A DNA stretch of 46,648 bases from Gemmataceae bacterium (GTDB lineage Bacteria > Planctomycetota > Planctomycetia > Gemmatales > Gemmataceae). Made by a program: the position numbers and the translations under genes. The notes under the pieces are model-generated. The model did not search any database, was not told the DNA's origin, and was given only the letters and a program-made list of their open reading frames with translations. Shown here piece by piece: positions 33,533-45,367 of this stretch. The stretch lies in the NCBI GenBank assembly GCA_025055215.1, contig JANWYO010000059.1, positions 1 through 46,648 of the forward strand, given 5' to 3'. How positions within the stretch are numbered: the first letter of the stretch is position 1; each line of letters starts with the position of its first letter.

Positions 33533-35575
33533 ATGGCCAAGAAATTCGACTTCCGACAGTTCCTGCTGGCCCGCGGCGAGAAGGTGGGGATCGGGATCGC
33601 GGTCGGCATCACCCTCCTCGTCACGGCTTTGGGCGGCTATACCGCCTTCACCAGCCCCAGCCCGGAGTCGGTGTCAGCAGAGATTTTCGAGCGTGCCCGG
33701 GCAGTGCGCCAGCGAATTTACGAGGGAGCCGCCACCAGTGCCGATTCGATCCGCTCGGACCTGAATGAGCCGGTGCGCAACGTCCAGCTGCCGCCCGATG
33801 CCTTTCCGCAGCGGGCGTTGCCATTCATGCCGCGGGGCATCGAAGACGCTAAGCGCCGCAACCCGGACGTCCTGGTCCCGGTCGAAGTGCAGATCGACGT
33901 GATTCGCGCCCCGGTGCGCTGGTACGACGTCATCTCGGAGGGAGGCCGGTTGAAAGTGGGTATCCTGGTGCCGCGAGGCACCCCGGCCATCAACGAGCGC
34001 AAAGCCGAGCCGACCGCCCGTCAGAAGCGCCTGGCACAGCAGATGGAGTATTTGGCTCGACTGTACCAGGCTCGCGGGTTGCCACCGCCAATCATGCCCT
34101 CGCCCACGCAGCAGGCGCGCTTGGCGGAAGCCGCTACCGATAACACCGTCAAGTACGAACTTCGCCATGTGCCGGTCGGGGATGTCGGCGAAAACCCGAA
34201 ATTCGCCGAAATCATGTATCCGGTGCGGATGGTGATTGTCGCGATGTCGTTCCCCTATAAGGAACAACTCGAAAGTTTCCGCCGGGCACTGCGGCTGCCG
34301 ACCATCGAAGCCCTGATGGCGGAACGAGACGCCATTCCGAGCTTCATCGGTCTCCACGTGCAGCGGCGCGTCGTCAAGCCCGGGCTGAAACCCGAGGAGG
34401 GGTGGGAAGACCTCGACGTTGGAAAAGACAACACCCAGTGGGTTTCGTACCGCGCGTTGCTCTCGCGCTCGATTTCCGTCGAAAAAGAAAACCCCAAACT
34501 GGAAAAGCTCATCCCTAACCGGCAAGTCGTGATGCCGCGACCGGTCCTCGGCCGTGAGGAGCGTTACCCGGACCTGAACTTGGCGACGATCGCCAGCACC
34601 CTCGATGCCTTAGAAAAGACGGGAAAAGGGGCCGCCCTCAAGACGTCGCCGCTGGCCAGTAAGCTCCTGGGTGAGAAAGACCCCTTTGCAGCCCCCGAGC
34701 CCGAGGATCGGGAGCCCGCCCCGCAAATGACCCCAGCCCCTGAAAGCAAAACCGAAGGAACGGTTATTCCCGGGCACTGCCTGCTGCGGTTCATCGACGT
34801 GACGGTACGCCCCGGAATGACGTACGAGTACCGCGTGCAGGCCCGGATGGCCAATCCGAACCTCGATAAGAGGGACTTGGTGGCCTATCCGTACTTGGCC
34901 GAAGTCAAGGAATTGGCGAGTCCGTGGTATGTCATCCCCAAGCCGGTGACCATCGAAAGCGAGTTGGCCTACTACGCTGTCAACGACCAGAAAGTGGGCC
35001 TCGCCTTGGGCGATGCCGACCGCGTGCTCGTGCAGATGCACCGCTGGCTTGAGGTGGCCCGCCTCAATCCGGCTTACCGCGACACCGAGACGCCCATCGC
35101 CGATTGGGCCATCCACGACGTGCCGGCCCATCGCGGGGAGCATATCGGCCGGTTGGTTGACGGGGTGAAAGTGCTGATGTGGTATCCGACGCGCGAGACT
35201 TTCGACTTGGCCATCAACCCGGCCAGCCTGAAGACGTCGCGGCCGCGCGGCGCGCCGCTGCCGCGGGGGATCCCGGTCGATTTCAGCACCAAAGACATCC
35301 TGGTCGATTTTGAAGGCGGAAAAGGGACCAGCGTCACCGTGAAGAGCGGCGACCGCACCCGCAACGTCACTGACGACGCCGAGGTCGAAATGCTCATTCT
35401 AACGGCCGAGGGCAAATTGGTCGTTCGCACCACTACCCGCGACAGCCAGAACGAAGAACGGAGCAACCGCTTCCGCGAGTGGAACGACAAGGTCAAGGAC
35501 GCCGAACAGCGCGCCGCTTCCGGTGGGAGCGGCAAATCGCCGTTCGACACCAAGAAGGATCCTTTCATGCAATGA
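33533..35575 (+). CDS. Unknown bitopic membrane protein of the PilM operon
   Basis: A 680-residue protein starting MAKKFDFRQFLLARGEKVG, with one transmembrane helix (about 17-40) and a long periplasmic part. A middle segment contains two Pro-rich linkers (about 180-195 and 395-415). The part from about 420 (LLRFIDVTVRPGMTYEYRVQARM) looks like a fibronectin- or PilP-like beta domain, by impression only. It is the third gene of the set and ends before a strong terminator. GGGGG lies about ten bases before the ATG. I recognise no named family. Confidence 0.6.
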   Translation: MAKKFDFRQFLLARGEKVGIGIAVGITLLVTALGGYTAFTSPSPESVSAEIFERARAVRQRIYEGAATSADSIRSDLNEPVRNVQLPPDAFPQRALPFMPRGIEDAKRRNPDVLVPVEVQIDVIRAPVRWYDVISEGGRLKVGILVPRGTPAINERKAEPTARQKRLAQQMEYLARLYQARGLPPPIMPSPTQQARLAEAATDNTVKYELRHVPVGDVGENPKFAEIMYPVRMVIVAMSFPYKEQLESFRRALRLPTIEALMAERDAIPSFIGLHVQRRVVKPGLKPEEGWEDLDVGKDNTQWVSYRALLSRSISVEKENPKLEKLIPNRQVVMPRPVLGREERYPDLNLATIASTLDALEKTGKGAALKTSPLASKLLGEKDPFAAPEPEDREPAPQMTPAPESKTEGTVIPGHCLLRFIDVTVRPGMTYEYRVQARMANPNLDKRDLVAYPYLAEVKELASPWYVIPKPVTIESELAYYAVNDQKVGLALGDADRVLVQMHRWLEVARLNPAYRDTETPIADWAIHDVPAHRGEHIGRLVDGVKVLMWYPTRETFDLAINPASLKTSRPRGAPLPRGIPVDFSTKDILVDFEGGKGTSVTVKSGDRTRNVTDDAEVEMLILTAEGKLVVRTTTRDSQNEERSNRFREWNDKVKDAEQRAASGGSGKSPFDTKKDPFMQ

Positions 35576-35664
35576 CCGACATCCCGGACCGCGACGGTGT
35601 CGGTGGTTCGCCAACCGGATGACCACGACGCCCTCCCGTGGCGAAAACTCCCACTTGGTGACAC

Positions 35665-35698
35665 CCGGGGAGCGGCTTGGCCGCTCCCCGGCTTTTCT
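35665..35698 (+). terminator. Rho-independent terminator after the PilM operon
   Basis: A perfect 12-bp GC-rich stem (CCGGGGAGCGGC, loop TTG, GCCGCTCCCCGG) at 35665-35691 is followed by CTTTTCT. It lies 90 bases after the operon's last stop and 70 bases before valS, so it separates the two units. Confidence 0.85.
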
Positions 35699-35767
35699 GC
35701 TTTCGCCGGGCATGGTGGCCCGGCCCGCGAGTTGAACGTGCCCGAAGGATTCTGGCGGACAACTGGC

Positions 35768-38767
<3,000 letters not shown>

Positions 38768-39252
38768 AGCCCGACGAAACGAGCGCCCATTGACGGCTGC
38801 GAGAAATTCATGGCCGTTAACGGGTGCTGCCAGCAACAATCGAGCCATCGGCGGTTCGTGGGCATGGTGCGTGGCGGTGCCGGCCGGTGGGCTGGCATTC
38901 TTCCTCGCAAACGAGCCGTCGCCCCCCGGATCGCGGGTGCACCTGTTGCTTGGAGCGGGGTTGAGCGCTCACGATTGATCGGTTCCCGTTCCCTCTGTGC
39001 CCAACGAGCCTCTCGCGTCCTTAGGCGAGCGTGAACCGGTCAATTGTTTTCCGCTGCTGCAACGTCGCTGTGCCGACATCCAGAGGGAAATCCCGCATCG
39101 CTGACCGGTCTTCCCGGCGGACCGACCTGTGGTTATCTTAACTTTTTAGCGATCGATGGCGGCAGTCGCCTCACCCAGTCCGATGTCCTCCAGCCCGTTG
39201 CTCGAGGGCGGGCTTGGAAGCAGGTGGTTTCGCGCGACAAGGAGTGGTTCCG
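38768..39252. other. Intergenic region upstream of secG with paired motif copies
   Basis: This 485-base gap has no convincing gene. It contains GAACCGATCAATCGTGAGCG on the minus strand at 38966-38985 and GAACCGGTCAATTG on the plus strand at 39033-39046. The two form an imperfect inverted pair about 50 bases apart and resemble the repeat words upstream of the primase gene at 4498-4655. A TTATCTTAACTTTTTAG stretch near 39133 is the most AT-rich part and could belong to the secG promoter, but no good -35 box was found. Confidence 0.45.
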
Positions 39253-39627
39253 GTGACGGAAGAAACCAAATCGTGGATGCCGACGTTGGTGGTGGTCATC
39301 GTCGGTGCGGTGTTGTTTATTATCCGGGCGTGGCAATGGATTCCCGTCTGGTTGTCCAACCTGCTGGTGCTGTTGACGGGATTGTTCCTGATTCTGCTGG
39401 TTTTGATTCAGCGGGGCAAAGGCGGCGGCCTTGCCGGGGCGTTCGGTGGCGCGGGCGGCTCCAGCCCCTTCGGGTCCCGCGCGGGCGACACCTTCACCCG
39501 CTTTACCATCAACGTCGCCTTGGTGTGGTTCCTGATGATCATCTTCCAGGTCAAAGGAATGCAGCCGCCGCCGCTGCTTCCTGCTCCGCCGGGTCCCAGC
39601 CAGGTCGGCCCAGCCAGCCCCAACTGA
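39253..39627 (+). CDS. secG: Preprotein translocase subunit SecG
   Basis: A 124-residue SecG, the small accessory subunit of the SecYEG channel. It has two membrane helices; the second half of the first ends in the family signature [18 protein letters not shown], followed by [13 protein letters not shown] and the second helix. The start is GTG at 39253 with AAGGAG eight bases upstream. The first helix is preceded by another hydrophobic stretch ([16 protein letters not shown]), giving a longer N-terminus than E. coli SecG. The C-terminus is Pro-rich. Confidence 0.88.
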   Translation: MTEETKSWMPTLVVVIVGAVLFIIRAWQWIPVWLSNLLVLLTGLFLILLVLIQRGKGGGLAGAFGGAGGSSPFGSRAGDTFTRFTINVALVWFLMIIFQVKGMQPPPLLPAPPGPSQVGPASPN

Positions 39628-39644
39628 GACGTGTGGCGTCTGTC

Positions 39645-39675
39645 GCTCCTGGACCGGCCCTGCCGGTCCAGGAGC
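39645..39675 (+). terminator. Strong hairpin between secG and yicC
   Basis: A perfect 14-bp stem (GCTCCTGGACCGGC / GCCGGTCCAGGAGC) with a CCT loop starts 18 bases after the secG stop. The following bases (ACTGCTTCTC) are only mildly T-rich, so it may end or attenuate transcription into yicC. Confidence 0.6.
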
Positions 39676-39715
39676 ACTGCTTCTCACCAGCCCGTTGTCG
39701 TCCCGCGAGGTGGGT

Positions 39716-40606
39716 GTGCTCCTGAGCATGACCGGCTACGGCGAGGCACGATTCCAAAGCGATGCCTTGACGCTGGCCATCGAACTGCGTGCCTTGAATA
39801 ACCGCTACCTCAAGGTGTCGGTCCGCGCCACGGAACCGTACCACCTCCTCGAAGCCGAATTTGAAAAAGTCATCCGCCGCATGGTCCGACGCGGCACGAT
39901 TCAGCTCCATTTGTATTGCGATCGCCATTATGCGCCGCACGATTTCCGGATCAACGCCGTCGCCCTGAAAAGCTACCTCGACCAGTTGCGGTGTCTGCAC
40001 GCGGAGCTAGGCCTGAAGGTGGTGCCGGAGGCCGTCCTTGGCCACCTCCTGGCGTTGCCGGGCGTGGTGCCGGAGCCGGGGAACGTGCCGGCGGCGCTGG
40101 AAGATGAATGGCCCGTGGTGAAGCAGGTGCTGGAGGAGGCCCTGAGCCGACTGCAAAAAATGCGGCAGGATGAAGGGCGGGCCATGGGGCAGGAACTCCT
40201 GCGCCTCCGCGACCATATTGCCCGCCACCTGGGGCGCATCCGGCAGCGGATCCCGGCGGTGACTGTCGCTTATCGCGACCGCCTCCATGAACGCGTCCGC
40301 AACCTGCTGGCAGAGTTGGACGTGCAGATCGACCAGAGTGAGCTGATCAAGGAAGTCTCGATCTTCGCCGAACGCAGCGACATCTCCGAGGAGGTCGTCC
40401 GCCTGGCGAGCCACCTCGATCAATTCCAGGAAATCCTCAACGAACCGGAAAGTCCGGGCCGAAAGCTGGAGTTCCTGACCCAGGAGATGTTCCGCGAGGC
40501 GAACACCATCGGCTCCAAGGCAAGCGACGTGGAGATTTCCCGGGACGTGGTGGAGATCAAGGGGGCGTTGGAAAAGGTCCGCGAGTTGGTACAGAACGTC
40601 GAGTGA
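39716..40606 (+). CDS. yicC: YicC family endoribonuclease
   Basis: A 296-residue YicC protein. The start is GTG at 39716, giving MLLSMTGYGEARFQ as in homologs, with GAGG five bases upstream. The C-terminal DUF1732 part is clear: RSDISEEVVRLASHLDQF, then GRKLEFLTQEMFREANTIGSKASDVEIS. YicC proteins are reported to be ribonucleases that take part in RNA decay. gmk follows after 55 bases, a common arrangement (yicC-gmk-rpoZ) that supports the call. Confidence 0.94.
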   Translation: MLLSMTGYGEARFQSDALTLAIELRALNNRYLKVSVRATEPYHLLEAEFEKVIRRMVRRGTIQLHLYCDRHYAPHDFRINAVALKSYLDQLRCLHAELGLKVVPEAVLGHLLALPGVVPEPGNVPAALEDEWPVVKQVLEEALSRLQKMRQDEGRAMGQELLRLRDHIARHLGRIRQRIPAVTVAYRDRLHERVRNLLAELDVQIDQSELIKEVSIFAERSDISEEVVRLASHLDQFQEILNEPESPGRKLEFLTQEMFREANTIGSKASDVEISRDVVEIKGALEKVRELVQNVE

Positions 40607-40661
40607 GGCGGGCGACCGTCCCGTGCGGATGGTCATCGGACCCGCGCAGCGAGGCACCGAC

Positions 40662-41246
40662 ATGTCCCAAGGCCCGCTCGTGATTATTTCCGGCCCGAGC
40701 GGCAGCGGCAAGTCCACCATCGTGGCGCGCCTGCTGGCGACGTGCGGCCTTCCGTTGCGCCTGGCGGTCTCGGCCACTACCCGGCCGCCCCGGCCAAGTG
40801 AAGTTGATGGCGTCCACTATTACTTCTGGAGCCGCGAACGCTTCCAGGACGAGGTCGCCGCCGGCGCCTTCCTCGAGTGGGCCGAGGTCTATGGCCACCT
40901 TTATGGGACCCTGCGTCGGGAAGTCGACGACCCCAGAAGCCGCGGCTACGGCGTCATCCTCGAAATCGACGTGCAAGGGGCGGCCCAGGTCCGCCAGCAA
41001 TGCCCCGACGCCGTCGCCATTTTCATCCGCACGTCGTCGCTGGACACCTATGCCCAGCGCCTGCGGCAGCGCGGCACGGAAGACCCGGCAGCCCTGCAAC
41101 GCCGCCTGGCCGCTGTCTGCCACGAACTCGACCAAGCCCCAAGATACGACTATCAGGTAGTCAACGATGATCTGGAACAGGCCGTCGCTCAGGTGTGCGA
41201 CATCATCCGACGGCATTGGCAAAGGAGGGACACGCATGCTGGATGA
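40662..41246 (+). CDS. gmk: Guanylate kinase
   Basis: A 194-residue GMP kinase that makes GDP. The P-loop is GPSGSGKST (about 11-19). SATTRPPRPSEVDGVHYYF is the GMP-binding region, and GVILEIDVQGAAQVR the Walker B-like segment. GAGG lies seven bases before the ATG at 40662. The 3' end overlaps the rpoZ start by 11 bases. Confidence 0.96.
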   Translation: MSQGPLVIISGPSGSGKSTIVARLLATCGLPLRLAVSATTRPPRPSEVDGVHYYFWSRERFQDEVAAGAFLEWAEVYGHLYGTLRREVDDPRSRGYGVILEIDVQGAAQVRQQCPDAVAIFIRTSSLDTYAQRLRQRGTEDPAALQRRLAAVCHELDQAPRYDYQVVNDDLEQAVAQVCDIIRRHWQRRDTHAG

Positions 41247-41508
41247 ACTGAAAGAAGAGGCCATTGTCAACAAGGTCGGCGGCCGCTTCAAGCTGTCAAC
41301 ATTGATTCAAAAGCGGATGGTGGCCCTGAACACCGGCGCCAAGCCGCTGGTCGAGGTGCGCGGTGGCGACAAGCTGGCAATCGTGATTCAGGAGATCCTC
41401 CAGGACAAGATCTACCTGGACGTCGCCGGCCAGGTTCAGGTGCGTGATGCCAACGCTCAAGTGGCCGACCGCCAGGTCCGCTTGGCGGATGCCGATAGCG
41501 ATGATTAA
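41236..41508 (+). CDS. rpoZ: RNA polymerase omega subunit
   Basis: A 90-residue omega subunit, which helps fold the beta' subunit. It contains VGGRFKLSTLIQKRMVALNTGAKPLVEV, matching the family N-terminus, followed by an extended acidic-basic tail. AAAGGAGG lies seven bases before the ATG, inside the end of gmk. The yicC-gmk-rpoZ order supports the call. Confidence 0.88.
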   Translation: MLDELKEEAIVNKVGGRFKLSTLIQKRMVALNTGAKPLVEVRGGDKLAIVIQEILQDKIYLDVAGQVQVRDANAQVADRQVRLADADSDD

Positions 41509-41592
41509 CCGCCGTGCCGCAGCCCGCCACATTCGTTGGCCCTCCCCAAGCCGGCGGGCTGCGGCCCCGGTCCCGCCCGGAGTGCCACGCCC

Positions 41593-42951
41593 ATGTCGTA
41601 CCCGCCGCCGTCGGGATCCAAGGCGTCCACTTCTTACCGACCCGTGTCTGCCTGGGCCGTCACGGGCTTCGGCTTTTCGCTGCTCTTTGCCCTGATCGTG
41701 TTCCTGGGGATCGGCACCGCCTTGGCCACCGGGCAACCGTTTGTCGCCTACGGCACCCTGCTGCTGGGAGTGGCCGGGCTGGCCATCTCCCTCGTTGCCC
41801 GCGGGCAGATCCGCGCCTCGGAAGGGACTCGCGCGGGCGATGGCTTGGCCATCGCGGGCTTCTGGCTCGCCCTGGTTCCCGGTCTCCTCTACCTTGCTTA
41901 TCTGCTCGGCATCGAACTCGCCATCCGCTCCCAGGCCCGCGAATTTACCGACGCCTGGTGGCAACGCTTGCGCCAGGGCGACGCCTATGCCGCCTTCGTC
42001 CTGACCCAGCCCCCCGACCAACGCATCGGAGATAACCCTCGCGACGAACGCCGCCTTCTTGCCCGCTATGGCCTGGGACCGCGCGGCGACAAGGGACCGC
42101 TGCCGCTCTTTCTGGAACTCGACGTGGTGCGAATCATGCTCCAGGCCGGCCACGACGCTCAGGTCGAGCCGCTCGGCACGCGCCGCTGGCAGTATGTGGA
42201 AGGCGGCTACCTGGTGGAGCAGACCTACCGGATTCGTACTCCGGAGGCCCTCTGCGAAGTCGTATTGCCGGTCTTCGGCAGCGACAGTGCCCAGGCCCGG
42301 CCGGAGTACGAAGGGCGTCCATGGCACGTCGTCCTTCTGGAGCCACCGGCCTTTCGAGTGTTGGAGATGACGTCCTTGGGCGCGGAGATGGCAGCACGAC
42401 GGCAAGAGGCCGAGCGCTTCGCCGCCGAGTGGACGCGGAAGTTGAACCAGCGGGCGTGGCCAGAGGCCTACCGCGACACGTGCGAGCCGAGTCGCCGAAT
42501 GCCCTTGGACCAGGAACACGCCGCCCGGTCGCTGGCGGCGGTCTTCGCCGCCAGCCCCCACTCCCTGCTGGCTGCCGGTCTGTTGGTGCATCCCGAGGCG
42601 CGCTTAATCCTGTTCCTGCCGGGATTCGCTGACTTCCGCGCCGGACGGTTGCTCCAGTTCGACCGGCTGCTGGCCCCCGATCGGGAAACGGAAAACGCCT
42701 TGGCGTCGGCGTCGAGGATGCTTTTTACCGGCTCCATCCCCGCCGTCTGGTCGGTGCCGCGCGACGGCCGACTGCGAACCGCCCCATGGCAACGCCGGGC
42801 CGCCGGCCTCCAGGTGCACGTCCCTATTGAGTTGCAGCTGAACGACAAGTTCCGCTTTGAAGGGACCGTGACGCTCCGCCACGACGACCGGAGCGCCAGC
42901 TGGCAGATCCTGGCAGTGGACCTCACCTTCGGTCGGCCCCGTGTCCCGTGA
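41593..42951 (+). CDS. Unknown membrane protein after rpoZ
   Basis: A 452-residue protein. The N-terminal 110 residues contain about three hydrophobic segments (near 20-45, 50-68 and 84-110) with a short conserved-looking loop (RGQIRASEGTRAGDGLAIAGFW) like the DUF4190-type repeat. The large soluble remainder has no motif I can name. The ATG at 41593 is chosen because earlier codons read as low-complexity. Its stop codon is embedded in a palindrome shared with the converging gene. Confidence 0.6.
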   Translation: MSYPPPSGSKASTSYRPVSAWAVTGFGFSLLFALIVFLGIGTALATGQPFVAYGTLLLGVAGLAISLVARGQIRASEGTRAGDGLAIAGFWLALVPGLLYLAYLLGIELAIRSQAREFTDAWWQRLRQGDAYAAFVLTQPPDQRIGDNPRDERRLLARYGLGPRGDKGPLPLFLELDVVRIMLQAGHDAQVEPLGTRRWQYVEGGYLVEQTYRIRTPEALCEVVLPVFGSDSAQARPEYEGRPWHVVLLEPPAFRVLEMTSLGAEMAARRQEAERFAAEWTRKLNQRAWPEAYRDTCEPSRRMPLDQEHAARSLAAVFAASPHSLLAAGLLVHPEARLILFLPGFADFRAGRLLQFDRLLAPDRETENALASASRMLFTGSIPAVWSVPRDGRLRTAPWQRRAAGLQVHVPIELQLNDKFRFEGTVTLRHDDRSASWQILAVDLTFGRPRVP

Positions 42952-42961
42952 CGCTCACGGG
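42945..42961. terminator. Palindrome spanning both stops of converging genes
   Basis: CCCGTGA-CGC-TCACGGG: each 7-bp arm contains the TGA stop of one gene, and only three bases separate the two genes. It could act as a short two-way terminator, although no T run follows on either side. Confidence 0.4.
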
Positions 42962-43140
42962 GCCGGGAAAAAAGTCCGACTCACCCACAGCAGCAGCCCC
43001 AGTAATCCCAGCCCCAGCAGCAGGCTGACCGCGATCAGGGCCTTTTCCACCGGCAAGAGCGGCTCGCTGACCATGTGTTTCAGCTCGCCCGCCATCGCCT
43101 CCTCGGTCTCAGGATGGCCTTGTTCGTCCATACCTGTCAT
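42955..43140 (-). CDS. Small single-helix membrane protein coupled to yeiH
   Basis: A 61-residue protein with a charged N-terminal half (MTGMDEQGHPETEEAMAGEL) and one transmembrane helix near 34-54 (ALIAVSLLLGLGLLGLLLW). Its ATG overlaps the stop of the YeiH-type exporter gene by four bases (ATGA), a strong sign of coupled translation. It may be an accessory or stabilising subunit of that transporter, which is inference only. A second in-frame Met lies three codons in. Confidence 0.7.
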   Translation of the reverse strand: MTGMDEQGHPETEEAMAGELKHMVSEPLLPVEKALIAVSLLLGLGLLGLLLWVSRTFFPAP

Positions 43141-44582
43141 CCCCCCACGGTCGGCGGTTGAACGCCCTGGAAGAAAATCCATGAAATCGCCAAGCCGATC
43201 CAGATGATGAAGCCGAACAGGCTGACGACGTAGGCGACGGCCAATCGGCCGACGCCCTCGGCCCACAGTCGTCGAAAGTCGGCCTCTAGGCCGATGGCCA
43301 AGAAGGTGAGGGTGAATAGGAGTGTGCGGAAGACATCGGCCTCGCGGGCGGCCAGCGTCAGAGGAGCGAGCCACCCCTGTTCAGTCAGGCAGAGCGTCAG
43401 CACGACAAGGAACGTCAGGAAGTATCCCACGACGAACTTGGGAAAGCGGCGGCCGATCTCGCCCAGCGGCAGCGTCGCGCCGGGTCTGGGATCAATGCGG
43501 TACACCCAGATGAGCGACAAAATCACCGCCCAGATGCCAATGAAGACGTCGATGAACATTTTCACCGTGGTGGCCGTCCCCACGATCCAGCCTTCTTCAT
43601 AGGTCAGGCCCAAGTCGGCCTGGGCGCGGCTGCGGATGAGGGCGTCGGTGATGGCGCCGCTGGCCACCGCGGCCCCGTCGGTCTTGACGGCCAAACCCAT
43701 CCAGGCGCCGGCCACCAAAGGCTCGTGGTACAGACAGGCCTGCGCCAGCCAGGGCAGGACCAGGAGTTCGACGACGGCAAAGATGACCACCAGCGAAGAC
43801 ACCATGATCGGGACCACGGGGCGGGCGCGAATGGCCGCCCCCGTGGTGATCGCTGCCGACACACCGCAGATCGAAATCCCCGAAGCCAATGGGGCCGCCC
43901 ACTCGCGGCTGAACTTGAACACCGTCCGTGCCAGCAGATAAACCAACGCCCAATAGATCAGGTATGCCTCAACGATGGCAGCGAAGCCGCGAAAAAGCAC
44001 CGCCGACGCCAGCCGGGTCGCCCCCGCGGCCTTGACGCCGAGGGCCGCACCCAGAATGACGATGGCGGTCTTGACGAACCACTCCGGCCGCGCCGCCGGC
44101 TTCAGCCAGGCCGCCCATCTGGGCAGGCAGTTGCCCACGACCAAGCCCGCGGCCAAGGCGAAGATGTAACCCGCTTCGCCGGTCAGGCCCATCGACCACG
44201 ACAACCCATGCGCCGCACGCTTGTCCGGCGTCGCCGCAATCCAGGCATGGTGTCCGGCCACGAGGCAAGCATAGCTGACGGCCACCAACACGGCGAACGC
44301 CGGCACGAACGAACGGACCTCCCGGCCCATGAGCCAAGCGGCGAGGGAGAACAGGCCGACCATCAAGAAAAAAGTGCCGACCAGGCTGACCACCGGGGCC
44401 AGGGAGGCGTAGGCCGGCGAGACTGGTGCCAGGGCGTGCTCGAGAGCAGTCCATTCGCGGACAACGACAACCCAGCCGAGGCTGTCGATGCCCCCCAGCA
44501 GTGTCATGGTGAGGGCAAAGAGGATCAAGCCGACGAGGACTGCCCAGCCGTCTTCGGAGTGCGTGGGGTGCTTCATCCGCAT
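43137..44582 (-). CDS. YeiH-type putative sulfate exporter family transporter
   Basis: A 481-residue polytopic membrane protein with about eleven hydrophobic segments. The central part (EWFVKTAIVILGAALGVKAAG, FKFSREWAAPLASGISICGVSAAITTGAAIRA, TVKMFIDVFIGIWAVILSLIW) matches the YeiH/UPF0324 family. These are predicted anion exporters with loosely known substrates. The N-terminal ~150 residues are longer than in E. coli YeiH and add extra helices. Start choice between 44582 and 44576 is unclear. The lutA-like gene lies 17 bases upstream. Confidence 0.85.
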   Translation of the reverse strand: MRMKHPTHSEDGWAVLVGLILFALTMTLLGGIDSLGWVVVVREWTALEHALAPVSPAYASLAPVVSLVGTFFLMVGLFSLAAWLMGREVRSFVPAFAVLVAVSYACLVAGHHAWIAATPDKRAAHGLSWSMGLTGEAGYIFALAAGLVVGNCLPRWAAWLKPAARPEWFVKTAIVILGAALGVKAAGATRLASAVLFRGFAAIVEAYLIYWALVYLLARTVFKFSREWAAPLASGISICGVSAAITTGAAIRARPVVPIMVSSLVVIFAVVELLVLPWLAQACLYHEPLVAGAWMGLAVKTDGAAVASGAITDALIRSRAQADLGLTYEEGWIVGTATTVKMFIDVFIGIWAVILSLIWVYRIDPRPGATLPLGEIGRRFPKFVVGYFLTFLVVLTLCLTEQGWLAPLTLAAREADVFRTLLFTLTFLAIGLEADFRRLWAEGVGRLAVAYVVSLFGFIIWIGLAISWIFFQGVQPPTVGG

Positions 44583-44599
44583 GTCATCGCCAGGGACGT

Positions 44600-45319
44600 T
44601 TAAGCGGGGTGCTCCAGGACCTGGGCGAGATGCAGCGCCCGGACGTTGCTCCGGCGGCGCCGGAGGCAGCCGGCGATATTCATGAGGCAGCCGGCGTCGG
44701 TGGCCACCACGGCATCAGCGCCGGATTGTTCGATGAAGGCACTCTTGTCCTGGACCATGGCCCCGCTGATCTCGGGATAACGGACCGCGAAGGAACCGCC
44801 AAAACCGCAACATTCGTCCGCGCGCTCCAGCGGGACCAGCTCCAGCCCGCGCACGTGCCGCAACAGCCGCTCCGGCTCGGTGAACAGACCCAGACCCCGA
44901 AGGTGACACGACATGTGATAGGCTACCCGGCCGTCGAAGCGGGCCCCTACGTCTTCCACCTTGAGCACGTTGACGAGGAAATCGGACAGTTCGTGGGTCC
45001 GCCGGGCCAGGTCCTCGGCCCGGCCGTGCCAGATCAAGTCGTCGTGGAACAGCTCCGGGTATTCGAGCTTGACCATCGCGGCGCACGAGCCGGAAGGAGT
45101 GACGACCAGGGGACTGCGGGCGAAGACGCTGATCGTGTGTCGGGCCAGTTCGCGGGCGTCGGCGTGGAAACCGCTGTTGAAATGGGGTTGGCCGCAACAA
45201 GTCTGCGCCTTGGGAAAATCGACACGGACACCCAGTCGGCGTAACAACCTGACCGTGGCGATGCCGACTTCCGGGAAGAAAACGTCGCCGAGGCAGGTCA
45301 CCATGAGGGAAACGTTCAA
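44600..45319 (-). CDS. lutA: LutA/YkgE-type Fe-S oxidoreductase subunit
   Basis: A 239-residue protein with two CCG domains: Cys9 with TCCGQPHFNSG (41-50) and YHMSCHLRGLG with DECCGFGGSFAVRYPEIS, the heterodisulfide-reductase-type Fe-S ligand pattern. Length and order fit LutA/YkgE, part of the LutABC L-lactate oxidation complex. lutB and lutC are not adjacent, so the partners are elsewhere or the substrate differs. The C-terminal half also carries the DAGCLMNIAG segment typical of the family. Confidence 0.88.
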   Translation of the reverse strand: MNVSLMVTCLGDVFFPEVGIATVRLLRRLGVRVDFPKAQTCCGQPHFNSGFHADARELARHTISVFARSPLVVTPSGSCAAMVKLEYPELFHDDLIWHGRAEDLARRTHELSDFLVNVLKVEDVGARFDGRVAYHMSCHLRGLGLFTEPERLLRHVRGLELVPLERADECCGFGGSFAVRYPEISGAMVQDKSAFIEQSGADAVVATDAGCLMNIAGCLRRRRSNVRALHLAQVLEHPA

Positions 45320-45367
45320 GTGCAGGCTCCATCGACTGGGGCGGCGGCCTGAGCCGTCGCCGAAGGT

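Noticed and set aside
38768-39252. tRNA or small RNA gene in the secG upstream gap
   Set aside because: No cloverleaf arms or conserved tRNA bases could be found by eye; only the dispersed motif pair stands out.
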